A program made the translations under genes and the position numbers. From an uncultured Saprospirales bacterium (GTDB taxonomy: Bacteria; Bacteroidota; Bacteroidia; Chitinophagales; Saprospiraceae), in contig CALMIR010000209.1 of assembly GCA_937864265.1 (NCBI GenBank), forward strand, positions 1 to 39,475: a DNA stretch of 39,475 nucleotides. Reading direction: 5' to 3'. The number at the start of each line of letters is the position of its first letter. Position 1 is the first letter of the stretch. Below the pieces are notes generated by a model. That model saw only the letters and a program-made list of their open reading frames with translations. It was not told the DNA's origin and searched no databases. Below, piece after piece: positions 15,721 to 23,331 of this stretch.

Positions 15721-16026
15721 CTATTTTTTCAGAAAACTTCTGACGGCATCGTTCGCCTCCGCTACTCTGTCGTAATTGACGCTGTAATGGATGTATTTCC
15801 CGTCCCGCTCTGTGTTCACCAAGTCGGCGGCTCTTAAAATACGCAGGTGTTGGGAAGTGATGGATTGCTCCAGGTTCAGCGTATTGTAAATTTTATTGAC
15901 GTTGATGCTCTGATTTTGGTCAATAAACTCCAAAATTTTCATTCGGAGGGGGTGCGCAATCGCTCTCAACAATTCTGAAGACTTATGAAGGCGGCTTTGA
16001 TTAATGCTTACACTCGTTTTTCTCAT
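15721..16026 (-). CDS. ArsR-family winged-helix regulator (copy 1)
   Basis: This 101-residue protein consists almost entirely of an ArsR-type winged helix. It has a dimer helix LLRAIAHPLRMKILEFI, a recognition region VNKIYNTLNLEQSITSQHLRILRAADLV and the wing TERDGKYIHYSVN. There is no ELCVCDL-type metal motif and no cysteine, so metal sensing of the classical ArsR/SmtB type is unlikely; it may respond to redox state or a ligand, or be constitutive. A good promoter is found at 16072-16104 and a terminator at 15657-15694. It resembles the second regulator 350 bases upstream (same order of motifs and similar wing). No obvious target gene is adjacent, apart from autoregulation. Confidence 0.88.
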   Translation of the reverse strand: MRKTSVSINQSRLHKSSELLRAIAHPLRMKILEFIDQNQSINVNKIYNTLNLEQSITSQHLRILRAADLVNTERDGKYIHYSVNYDRVAEANDAVRSFLKK

Positions 16027-16071
16027 AGAAGTCTGTTTTTGTGTTTTCCTTTACGGTTTTTTTTATATATG

Positions 16072-16104
16072 CAAATATCTAATTTTTATTTATGATTTCC
16101 AAAA
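16072..16104 (-). promoter_or_regulatory. Promoter for ArsR copy 1
   Basis: On the minus strand TTTTG (16104-16100), a 20-base spacer and GATATTTG (16079-16072) closely match the Bacteroidota consensus with one mismatch in the -7 box. The leader would be about 40 bases. Confidence 0.5.
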
Positions 16105-16283
16105 CAATAGGTTCACTTTTGTGCAAAAAAAAGCGGTAAAAGGTATTTTTTTTAAAAGATACGGTAATCAAAGCCAGAAAACGGTAGCTTTTCATGGGTA
16201 AACGGTCAATCGAATGGGAAAAGGGTGCTAAGAATGGCTATTGGATACAATCCGATAAACACCCAAAAATGCCTTAACTGTAT

Positions 16284-16334
16284 AAAAAACAGTGGTTCTC
16301 TGACAATCCGTTACTTCAAAAATTGTCAGAGAAC
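16284..16334 (-). terminator. Perfect 13-base inverted repeat, probable terminator of ArsR copy 2
   Basis: GTTCTCTGACAAT (16295-16307) and its exact reverse complement (16322-16334) are separated by 14 bases. Read on the minus strand the hairpin follows the stop of ArsR copy 2 (16378) and is followed after a few bases by six T residues (16289-16284), which fits an intrinsic terminator. Because the arms are perfect it could also be a protein-binding palindrome. Confidence 0.6.
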
Positions 16335-16377
16335 GAAAATAGTGGCTACAAGGAAAGTGAAGGAACTCCTAAAGAGC

Positions 16378-16716
16378 TTAAATGGTCAAATCATCCACTA
16401 AACGGGAAATTTGTTCCAAACGATCCTTATTGAGGGAATAATGAATGTATTTGCCGTTGCGGCTGGTTTCTACGACTCCGGCACGGCGCAGGATAGCCAA
16501 GTGCTGAGATGCAACCGACTGTTCCAGACGAAGCTTGATGTAAATGTCTGTTACGGTAAGATCATCGCTTTCATCTAGTAGGTCAATGATTCTTTGGCGG
16601 AGTTTGTGGTTGATTGCACGCAAGACCAATACCGCCTTTCTCAGCTCTGAGTAGTCCAATTTGACTTCTTCCTGACCCTTCTTCAGGATGATTAATTCGT
16701 TTTTTTGCTTTCTCAT
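16378..16716 (-). CDS. ArsR-family winged-helix regulator (copy 2)
   Basis: This 112-residue paralogue of the neighbouring regulator has LRAINHKLRQRIIDLL as its first helix, VTDIYIKLRLEQSVASQHLAILRRAGVV as the recognition region and SRNGKYIHYSLN as the wing. A ~20-residue N-terminal extension (MRKQKNELIILKKGQEEVKL) is extra. No cysteine is present, so a metal-thiolate site is absent. The strong similarity to copy 1 and the same orientation suggest a tandem duplication, but each gene appears to have its own promoter and terminator. The regulated gene is not evident in the neighbourhood. Confidence 0.88.
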   Translation of the reverse strand: MRKQKNELIILKKGQEEVKLDYSELRKAVLVLRAINHKLRQRIIDLLDESDDLTVTDIYIKLRLEQSVASQHLAILRRAGVVETSRNGKYIHYSLNKDRLEQISRLVDDLTI

Positions 16717-16848
16717 ATTTTCATTTTTTACATATTTAGCAAATCTGTAATAACTTAATCAAATTCCGTGCCAGTTTTCGGATTAAGAGATTTACTAAGA
16801 TGTAAGCCATTAATTGTAAGCAAAAATATAAAAATTATTTGTGAGTAT

Positions 16849-16884
16849 AAAAAAAAACGTTCTCCAACAATTTTTGTGGGAACG
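16849..16884 (-). terminator. Intrinsic terminator after tsaB
   Basis: On the minus strand CGTTCCCA (16884-16877) pairs with TGGAGAACG (16866-16858, one bulge) and is followed by nine T residues (16857-16849). It lies about 75 bases after the tsaB stop codon. Confidence 0.7.
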
Positions 16885-16960
16885 GGTTTATAGATAAGTC
16901 ATACAGCTATTAGAACCTGGGCTTAGGGACGCAAAAAATGTAACAAAACCGCCAAATGAG

Positions 16961-17644
16961 CTAAAGCAATTTTTTGGACTTAGTGATATTGGGCGGCTTC
17001 AGGTAAAATGGATTGAAATAAGCCACATCTTCAAAAGCCTGCTCTTCCCAAGCTTTCTCTGCCCAGGATATAAGGTGGAGCGCCGAGCAAACTAGCGGTG
17101 AAAAGGTAAAGCAATCGCTGTTCAACGCCATTTTGCACTTGGCGGCACCATTGCCGGATAGTACGATGTGGTGGCCCGCTTGAGTCCATGCCGAAAAACT
17201 TTCTGGTGTAATGACCATGGCTTCGGGGTTGGAAAGACGTTCCTGTCCATTGAGGAATCCGGCTGTATAGACCTCCATTCTTCGGGCATCAATCATCGGG
17301 AAGTAGAGGGCCTCTCTGTTGAGCTGTTTCCAGGTTGCCGAAGCCAAGGCGGCTAAGGTATCGACTGCAATCAGGGGTTTATCCAAAGCATAGCAAATGC
17401 CTTTAGCTGTGGCCGCGCCTACCCGAAGCGCGGTGTAAGACCCCGGCCCTGCACTCAGGGCTATTGCAGCAATATCCGATAGTTTTATAGCGGCAGTAGC
17501 AGCGGCTTTTTCAATCAGCAAAGTGATTTGGGTGCTGTGTTGGTTAGGTTCTTTGCTTTCCTCCAACGCCAATACCTGCCCATTGCGGGCGATACCAATA
17601 GAACAAACCTCTGTTGTCGTTTCGAGGAGTAAAAGAGCTGCCAT
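16961..17644 (-). CDS. tsaB: tRNA threonylcarbamoyladenosine biosynthesis protein TsaB
   Basis: This 227-residue cytosolic protein is of normal length for TsaB. It has the ASKHA-fold opening LLLLETTTEVCSIGIARNG and the highly conserved ALSAGPGSYTALRVGAATAKGICYAL, followed by YFPMIDARRMEVYTAGF. TsaB dimerises with TsaD and, with TsaE, transfers the threonylcarbamoyl group to A37 of ANN-decoding tRNAs. The gene follows the DUF2141 gene on the same strand after 80 bases, in which a TACCTTTG box (17707-17714) suggests an own promoter. A clear terminator follows at 16849-16884. Confidence 0.93.
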   Translation of the reverse strand: MAALLLLETTTEVCSIGIARNGQVLALEESKEPNQHSTQITLLIEKAAATAAIKLSDIAAIALSAGPGSYTALRVGAATAKGICYALDKPLIAVDTLAALASATWKQLNREALYFPMIDARRMEVYTAGFLNGQERLSNPEAMVITPESFSAWTQAGHHIVLSGNGAAKCKMALNSDCFTFSPLVCSALHLISWAEKAWEEQAFEDVAYFNPFYLKPPNITKSKKLL

Positions 17645-17706
17645 TTATTCTTGCTTGACCTCTTGTTCACCGCACAGTCTTTGCCGATCCGGTGTTTGCT
17701 GGTGAG

Positions 17707-17714
17707 CAAAGGTA
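17707..17714 (-). promoter_or_regulatory. -7 promoter box before tsaB
   Basis: On the minus strand TACCTTTG matches TAnnTTTG exactly, about 62 bases before ATG 17644 and just beyond the end of the DUF2141 gene. No clear -33 element. Confidence 0.4.
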
Positions 17715-17724
17715 GCAACTTATT

Positions 17725-18174
17725 CTATTCCCACCATTTTTGCAATCGGAAATGAATTTTTTGCCCATTGCTTTTAAACGCTACGGACACTTCAGAAAAA
17801 TTGGGTAGCCGCCACTTGGAGCGCAGGTCTCCTGAAAAGGCGTAGGGCTCGGTGGGAACGCCGATGCGGTTGCGATCCAACTCGTTATTGCCATTCAAGT
17901 CATGGAACATCGCAATGGCATATGTACCATAGGGCAGTGAAGGGAATTTGATTTGTACAGACCCCGTGCGGGTTACTTCAATGCCTTCCACAATGGCTTT
18001 TTCTTTAACCAAAAAGTTATCCTCTGAATCGTAAATACCAATCCAAAGCTGCCCTTCGGCTTTCTTGATGTTATCCACTTGTATAATCAAACTCCCACCT
18101 GCGTGCAACTGCATGGGCTGCGGCGGTGGCTGCAAAAAACTGGCTAACGCCAAAATCATCAAGCATGTGCTCAT
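17725..18174 (-). CDS. DUF2141 domain protein, probably exported
   Basis: This 149-residue protein has a hydrophobic N-terminal segment (MSTCLMILALASFLQ), probably a short signal peptide. The body is a DUF2141 domain: SLIIQVDNIKKAEGQLWIGI, then LPYGTYAIAMFHDLNGNNELD (the DxNxNxxxD motif looks like a calcium-binding loop), then GVPTEPYAFSG. The family is widespread in Bacteroidota envelopes, with no defined biochemical role. It is first of a minus-strand pair with tsaB, although tsaB may have its own promoter. Long non-coding DNA precedes it. Confidence 0.85.
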   Translation of the reverse strand: MSTCLMILALASFLQPPPQPMQLHAGGSLIIQVDNIKKAEGQLWIGIYDSEDNFLVKEKAIVEGIEVTRTGSVQIKFPSLPYGTYAIAMFHDLNGNNELDRNRIGVPTEPYAFSGDLRSKWRLPNFSEVSVAFKSNGQKIHFRLQKWWE

Positions 18175-18674
18175 GGGGTTGCTAATTTAATCGGTTATTA
18201 ATTGGTTACTATTATGGGTTTTAGGTTTTTTACCCGACTGAAAGGCGGGTGGTTTTTCCGCCCGTCTGCGGCCAAGGACATAAAATAATGTACGCCTTAT
18301 TTTCTAAAACGTTGCATTATCTGCGGAATGACTTAGCAATTTGTTACTATTTCAGGCATAAATGCAAATTTTTATTGTCCGAATTCGGACAAGTCAATTT
18401 TTTTTTTCACTCAGGAAGCGAAAACAGCTTTAGGCGGGTCATTAAAAAAGAAGGGGTATTTTTTCTATATGAAAAAAAATAACTTTCGACATCGCTATCA
18501 TCTTTTCAAATAAGCACACTTCAGAACAACCGGATGATCTAATGTAGGTGAAAAGTTGTTAAACTGTTCCTAACTTGCTGAACTTAGGCAAAAATTCTGC
18601 CCATTTTCTCGCAATAACAAATCATAATTCCTTCCTACTTCCAGACAAATTCCAAAAACACAGAAACGACCGAT

Positions 18675-18797
18675 CGTAAGCCCGGCGCTTATTGGCGCTG
18701 TTTTTCCAGATTATGAACAAACATTCAAAAGACGGTTTTTGGTGAACAATTCACCTTCGCCGGGTGGACAACAAGTTGGTTCACCCGGCTTTTTTGT
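18675..18797 (+). ncRNA. Candidate structured small RNA ending in an intrinsic terminator
   Basis: CCCGGCG (18681-18687) can pair with CGCCGGG (18758-18764), while the same bases can instead form the terminator stem GCCGGGTG/CACCCGGC (18759-18766/18782-18789) followed by six T. A tight GGTGAA-caa-TTCACC hairpin lies at 18741-18755. No reading frame precedes it on this strand. The 5' end and promoter are unknown; only the 3' end is well supported. Confidence 0.35.
18759..18796 (+). terminator. Strong plus-strand intrinsic terminator with no upstream gene
   Basis: An 8-base GC-rich stem, GCCGGGTG (18759-18766) and CACCCGGC (18782-18789), is followed directly by six T (18790-18795). On the minus strand no T run follows, so the signal belongs to a plus-strand transcript. 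Confidence 0.7.
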
Positions 18798-18816
18798 AGG
18801 TACCTTCCAAAACAAA

Positions 18817-18852
18817 CAGACCTGTTGGCACAGGATTGCACCAACAGGTCTG
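18817..18852 (-). terminator. Terminator of the OmpA-like gene
   Basis: CAGACCTGTTGG (18817-18828) and its perfect complement CCAACAGGTCTG (18841-18852) enclose a 12-base loop. On the minus strand it lies 34 bases after the stop at 18887 and is followed by TTTGTTTTGG, a reasonable intrinsic terminator. Confidence 0.75.
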
Positions 18853-18886
18853 AAAATCATTTTTCTTTTACCCAAAGGGGCGTCAA

Positions 18887-21136
18887 TTAGGAATTCGTGA
18901 ACAACTCTCGGAGTTTCTCTGGTCTTCCGCTGAGATCGCCCAAGTTATTGGTACGGAAAGCAACTGTTTTCTTGTTTTTTAAATCCAAAGCTTGAATATC
19001 AGCAGGCCTCAAATAGTAAACGCTACCATTCCTGGCAAACACCACAATCGTATTGGGCGCTTCCAAATCCAGGATAATTTCTGAGCTTTTGAATTCCAAT
19101 AAACCATTCAAGCGGTGATTGATGATTTCCACTCGCTGAAAATCAATATCCTTACCATTTTCGTCTAAAAACTTCGCAATGAGCCGTTGCTCTTCTTCAA
19201 AATTCTTGAGTACATCGAGGTTGAAAACTCCCATGCCTTTGATCCGCAACTTGGGAATAGGCTGTTCAAAAGCGCGATAAACATCCTCATAAATAGGAAC
19301 TTCCCCAATAATAGTCAGGCCAAATTTTTCCAGCTTTCGACCATTATAAATCGGGGGAAATTGGTGAATCCGTTCCCGCCATTGGTCAGCAGCGAGCATT
19401 TCTCCCGTCAGTTCTTGCTTAAACAAGTGGGCAGAAGAGGCCAAAAACTCAAACCCCGGCAAGGTGTTCAAACTCAAGCCTTGGCCCGAATTCAAGGGTT
19501 GAACGGGCCAATTGATATCTCTATTGCTATTAACGTAAGAGCGAATCGCCGTACGCATGCCCTTTAGCCTGGCTTCATCAGGGTTGAGTTCCTGGGGGAG
19601 TAATAATTGGGTACAAGGCCACAATAGCAAGGCTTTTTCCAAGTTCAAATGGAGGGCTTCATCAAAGCTCTTTTCGCGCAATTTGAGTGCTTTCCTGTAT
19701 TCCGCCATGGCCTCAGATAGGGATGTACGCGTACTCTGGTCGGGTGCAATCGGTTTTACAGGTACTATTTTGATATGGTTCTGGTATTTGAGCCATAAAG
19801 TGTATTTGTTTTTATCTGTTTTCAGGATACGGATATCGCAATATTTCTGCGTAAGCGTTTCTTGACCAAACGCCTTTTTAAGGTCTTTTTCTCTAATTCG
19901 CCATTGCCAGGACTCAACGGCAGCTAATTCCGGGTTTTGCCCGCTAACATCAATGATACTCACAGTAAAAGGATCGGCACTGCTTGATTGTAGTTGAATG
20001 TTGTAGTATTCCGGGTTTTCATAGACGAGGTTAAAGGGCAGATGCCCGATGTATTGTGTACCGGCATAGTTTTTAGCGACATTATTGCCCCCCGATCTGG
20101 TTCGAAAGGTATTCATATCCAACTGAGGAATGTATTCAAAATCGTAAGCCTTGGACGATTGAACTACTTCCCTTAATAAACCATGGGCTTCCTGTAGTCG
20201 GCGTATGGTATCCATATCGCCGTTCCAAAGCCATTTTTCCGGCCATAACAGGCTTAATTGCCCCATAACTTCGCTTCTATATCCTATGGCGACACGGATC
20301 ATTTCTCCATCTTCATAAGTGATGTAATTGTCCCCGCTTTCCCAATTGCTATCGGTTTCATCATAGCGCCAGAATTGCGTGCCTTCAAGCGTCTGTGTTT
20401 GTACAAAATCCAATTCAACTTCTTTGCCAGCCACCAACTCCAAGGCTTTTCCAGCCATATCGTAGCCTCTGATCTCAAACATTCCGGTAGAGTTGAAATA
20501 AGCTGCCTGTCCCTCCCAGTTGAAATTCATAGGAAGAGTAGAAGCCATGAAATCCGCAAAGTCGCGGAACTCCCGATACATCAGCACCACGTCTCCTTCA
20601 ACCGGACTGCCATCCTTATGTTGAAAAGCGTTGAGAGGCACATTGATTTGAGTTCCAGATCGCTCATAAGTGAAGTTGCCACCTTGCTCAGGATTAAAAA
20701 TGAAAAAATCACTGCTCACATTCCAATCCAGGGCTTCCACAATCACATCGACACGCCGATTGCGGGCACGTGCCAGTTCCGTATCCGCCTGATCAGTTGG
20801 ATCTAAAAAAGCGCGGGCATCGGATTGGATATTTTCTTCCAGAAAACCCATCGCTATCAATCGAGATTTTACGCTGTTGGCTCGCCTTTCTGATAAGGCT
20901 TGGTTGTATTCCAGGCTTCCAACGATGTCGGTATGACCAACCAACTGCACCCGATGGGTAGTTGGATTGACGTTTATCAATTGCCTTACCATAATTTGTT
21001 CGGCGACTTCATCTAACTCGTGTACGTCTGTCCCAAAATTGACGGTAAAAATTGCTTGGGGCTGCGCAGCGATCGTCATGCAAAACGACATGGTAACGAA
21101 TAGCGCATAGAAAAGGGAGGAAATGCTTTTTTTCAT
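18887..21136 (-). CDS. Large exported protein with N-terminal OmpA-like domain
   Basis: This 749-residue protein has a signal peptide (about 1-24, ending TIAAQ). Residues about 28-135 form an OmpA-like peptidoglycan-binding domain: QLVGHTDIVGSLEYNQALSERRANSVKSRL and ELARARNRRVDVIVEAL. In most OmpA-family proteins this domain is C-terminal; here over 600 residues follow it. That part begins with FNPEQGGNFTYERSGTQINVPLNAFQHKDGSPVEGDV, which looks like a beta-sandwich surface or adhesin-type module, and then has long stretches I do not recognise. It is probably an envelope protein bound to peptidoglycan. The gene is monocistronic with a terminator at 18817-18852; no clear promoter box is seen. 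Confidence 0.8.
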   Translation of the reverse strand: MKKSISSLFYALFVTMSFCMTIAAQPQAIFTVNFGTDVHELDEVAEQIMVRQLINVNPTTHRVQLVGHTDIVGSLEYNQALSERRANSVKSRLIAMGFLEENIQSDARAFLDPTDQADTELARARNRRVDVIVEALDWNVSSDFFIFNPEQGGNFTYERSGTQINVPLNAFQHKDGSPVEGDVVLMYREFRDFADFMASTLPMNFNWEGQAAYFNSTGMFEIRGYDMAGKALELVAGKEVELDFVQTQTLEGTQFWRYDETDSNWESGDNYITYEDGEMIRVAIGYRSEVMGQLSLLWPEKWLWNGDMDTIRRLQEAHGLLREVVQSSKAYDFEYIPQLDMNTFRTRSGGNNVAKNYAGTQYIGHLPFNLVYENPEYYNIQLQSSSADPFTVSIIDVSGQNPELAAVESWQWRIREKDLKKAFGQETLTQKYCDIRILKTDKNKYTLWLKYQNHIKIVPVKPIAPDQSTRTSLSEAMAEYRKALKLREKSFDEALHLNLEKALLLWPCTQLLLPQELNPDEARLKGMRTAIRSYVNSNRDINWPVQPLNSGQGLSLNTLPGFEFLASSAHLFKQELTGEMLAADQWRERIHQFPPIYNGRKLEKFGLTIIGEVPIYEDVYRAFEQPIPKLRIKGMGVFNLDVLKNFEEEQRLIAKFLDENGKDIDFQRVEIINHRLNGLLEFKSSEIILDLEAPNTIVVFARNGSVYYLRPADIQALDLKNKKTVAFRTNNLGDLSGRPEKLRELFTNS

Positions 21137-21217
21137 ACTTTGGGTTTTTAAGGTATTTGAAAAAGTACAATGAAATAAAATACATTGATATTATATTAAA
21201 CGGGAACTTTTTAACAT

Positions 21218-21225
21218 TAATTTTG
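21218..21225 (+). promoter_or_regulatory. -7 promoter box before the oxidoreductase gene
   Basis: TAATTTTG matches TAnnTTTG exactly. It ends only five bases before ATG 21231, so the downstream ATG 21249 is the better start. Confidence 0.5.
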
Positions 21226-21248
21226 TAAAAATGAATCAAAAAACAGCC

Positions 21249-22247
21249 ATGATCGAAAATAAACAACTCCTCCTGAGAAAAAGACCCATTGGCCTCCCTG
21301 ATGCGGATACCTGGGAATTGGTGCATACCGCCATCCCTGCGCTGCAAGACGGCGAAATGCTCATCAAAGTACACTATATATCCTTGGATCCAGCCATGCG
21401 TGGCTGGCTGAACGAGGTCAAGTCCTATTTGCCACCGGTGGGTCTAGGTGAAGTGATGCGCGCCGGTGGCGTTGGAGAGGTGTTGGAGTCCAAAAACGAC
21501 CTTTTTCAGGCAGGCGACTTTGTACAAGGCTCAACGGGCGTGCAAACCCATTTGGTGAGCGCCCCAAATGGTTGGTATAAAATAGACCCCCGACTGGCAC
21601 CTTTGCCTTTGTACCTAAGCGCATTGGGCATGACGGGCATGACCGCCTATTTTGGTCTGCTGGATATTGGGCAGCCCAAAGCCGGAGAAACGGTGGTCGT
21701 ATCAGCTGCCGCCGGTGCGGTAGGTAGTATCGTTGGACAAATCGCCAAAATAAAGGGCTGCCGGGTAATAGGCATTGCCGGGGGAGCAGAAAAATGCCAG
21801 CAATTAGTGGACAAATGGGGTTTTGATGGTGCCATCGATTACAAAAACGAGGAAGTCAAAACCCGCCTCAAAGCGCTCTGCCCGGATGGGATAGATGTCT
21901 ATTTCGATAATGTAGGCGGCGACATCCTCGATATGGTGCTCACCAGGATTCGACGAAATGCCCGGATTGTCATATGCGGTGCTATTTCGCAATACAATAA
22001 TACCAGCGCTGCCAAAGGCCCATCGAATTATCTGTCTTTGCTGGTCAATCGCGCTCGCATGGAAGGCTTTGTTGTTTTTGATTACGCCGCCCGCTATCGG
22101 GAAGCTGCGCTGGAAATGGGGCAATGGATACTTGAAGGGAAGCTCCAATCCACCGAACACATCGAAGCAGGTATCGAACAATTTTACCCGGCTTTTCTCA
22201 AGTTGTTTAAAGGAGAAAATCGGGGCAAGTTGATGCTGAAGGTTTGA
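21249..22247 (+). CDS. NADP-dependent medium-chain oxidoreductase (zinc-independent, CurA/leukotriene-reductase type)
   Basis: From ATG 21249 (MIENKQLLLRKRPIGLP, the usual family opening) the product is 332 residues. An N-terminal GroES-like domain contains ISLDPAMRGWLNEVKSYLPPVGLGEVMRAGGVGEVLES. The Rossmann domain has the NADPH loop VVSAAAGAVGSIVGQIAKIKG and DVYFDNVGGDILDMVL. No catalytic zinc ligands are present. Family members reduce the double bond of alpha,beta-unsaturated ketones or aldehydes with NADPH in the cytosol, often as detoxification. The earlier ATG 21231 is possible but sits on top of the predicted transcription start. The next gene follows after 28 bases and may be co-transcribed. 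Confidence 0.9.
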   Translation: MIENKQLLLRKRPIGLPDADTWELVHTAIPALQDGEMLIKVHYISLDPAMRGWLNEVKSYLPPVGLGEVMRAGGVGEVLESKNDLFQAGDFVQGSTGVQTHLVSAPNGWYKIDPRLAPLPLYLSALGMTGMTAYFGLLDIGQPKAGETVVVSAAAGAVGSIVGQIAKIKGCRVIGIAGGAEKCQQLVDKWGFDGAIDYKNEEVKTRLKALCPDGIDVYFDNVGGDILDMVLTRIRRNARIVICGAISQYNNTSAAKGPSNYLSLLVNRARMEGFVVFDYAARYREAALEMGQWILEGKLQSTEHIEAGIEQFYPAFLKLFKGENRGKLMLKV

Positions 22248-22275
22248 TAATGAGTACCACAAAACTCCTTGCAAA

Positions 22276-23040
22276 ATGAGGTTTCAATCGCTTGAGGTAC
22301 TGGATAAGATGCGGCAACTGTACCAACTGCCAAGAACGAGGGAACGTTTCGATAAATACCTTTATATGTTGCAGGGAGATGTAAAAAAGGATATCATTTT
22401 ACCTATTGCGGCATTCAATCCAATGGGAAAAGAACTCGCTTTACAGCAATTAGAGCAATTGATCGCCTGCGATGCCGAAGGCAAAGTACAGCATATTGTT
22501 GCTCAAATTAACCCCAAAATACCGTACCTGGAAAATCGAACCATTCAGGTTGCGATCAATTTAGTGGATGATGTGGAAGGCGCCTGGTCAAATTTTTATG
22601 ATACAGATTATAAAAGTAAATTTGAAATAGATGCATTGCTGAAGCGCAATTTTTGCACGCCCCTGTTCTGGACAAGCGAGCCCATCAGCGAAGCAATGGT
22701 TGCTCAAAGGATACAGGAATACATTTATCGGACAATTTTCTGGGTAGAAAACGGCAAACCTCAAACATTGCAAGAATTATTTAAACAAGAGGTATATGTC
22801 AAAACAAATGGCAGCAATGAGAGGACGGCTTTGAATGATGAAGCAATCTGTTTGATGAAATCCTATTATGAAAAAAATCTTGAATCGATGGACTACCTCT
22901 TCAACCTGAATTACTTTTATGGAGATGAAGGCTCTAAAGACTTGAATTACAAGGCATACGGTATGATAAAAAACGGCGGTTTTGAATACGCCAAATATAT
23001 TGCCAATACCAGGAGGGAAGCTTATAACACGCAATTTTAA
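22276..23040 (+). CDS. Hypothetical protein of unknown function
   Basis: This 254-residue protein has no signal peptide or membrane helix. It begins MRFQSLEVLDKMRQLYQLPR and contains a conserved-looking block PIAAFNPMGKELALQQLEQL, NLVDDVEGAWSNFYDTDYKSKFEID and NGGFEYAKYIANTRREAY. I recognise no domain. It lies 28 bases after the oxidoreductase gene on the same strand, so it may share its message, but no functional link can be deduced. The frame has normal codon composition and clean start and stop codons, so it is probably real. Confidence 0.6.
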   Translation: MRFQSLEVLDKMRQLYQLPRTRERFDKYLYMLQGDVKKDIILPIAAFNPMGKELALQQLEQLIACDAEGKVQHIVAQINPKIPYLENRTIQVAINLVDDVEGAWSNFYDTDYKSKFEIDALLKRNFCTPLFWTSEPISEAMVAQRIQEYIYRTIFWVENGKPQTLQELFKQEVYVKTNGSNERTALNDEAICLMKSYYEKNLESMDYLFNLNYFYGDEGSKDLNYKAYGMIKNGGFEYAKYIANTRREAYNTQF

Positions 23041-23331
23041 TGATTATTAGTCCAGACACCCCGTTCTAATCCACACTTCCTCAGCCCCGCATGGATACCC
23101 TATGCGGAACACGCCCTGCCTCCTACCAGCATCGCAGTGCAAAGACAGAGGCTGGGATAAACACCCTAGCGAGCTCCTTGTTGTCCGTTTTTGCACACCC
23201 CATCTGTCCGAAAATGAACAAAACACCAGGCATAAAAAACAATAACACTCTGTCAATCAATATTTTAAAAAAATGGCATAGCAATTGGCGTTATTTTAAT
23301 TATTTGTCCCATTGCCACAATATCATTTGCC

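Larger units (their letters stand above)
16027..16377. other. Intergenic region between the two ArsR genes
   Basis: This 351-base stretch holds the minus-strand promoter of copy 1 (16072-16104) and the inverted repeat/terminator downstream of copy 2 (16295-16334). A 27-codon plus-strand frame (16194-16277, MGKRSIEWEKGAKNGYWIQS at its start) is present but I cannot support it as a gene. Confidence 0.6.
18175..18886. other. Long non-coding region between DUF2141 and OmpA-like genes
   Basis: This 712-base stretch contains no convincing gene; the 77-codon frame at 18249-18482 has no protein-like character. Its 3' part holds a plus-strand terminator (18759-18796), an adjacent small hairpin (18741-18755), an alternative pairing partner (18681-18687) and the terminator of the OmpA-like gene (18817-18852). 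No plus-strand gene precedes the plus-strand terminator, so a small RNA is possible. Confidence 0.6.

Noticed and set aside
18249-18482. 77-codon plus-strand frame before the OmpA-like gene
   Set aside because: Cysteine/phenylalanine-rich translation without domain, no promoter box; more likely non-coding.
23087-23107. CCGCAT/ATGCGG hairpin in the gap before the permease gene
   Set aside because: Six base pairs without a T run or conserved context; chance occurrence is likely.
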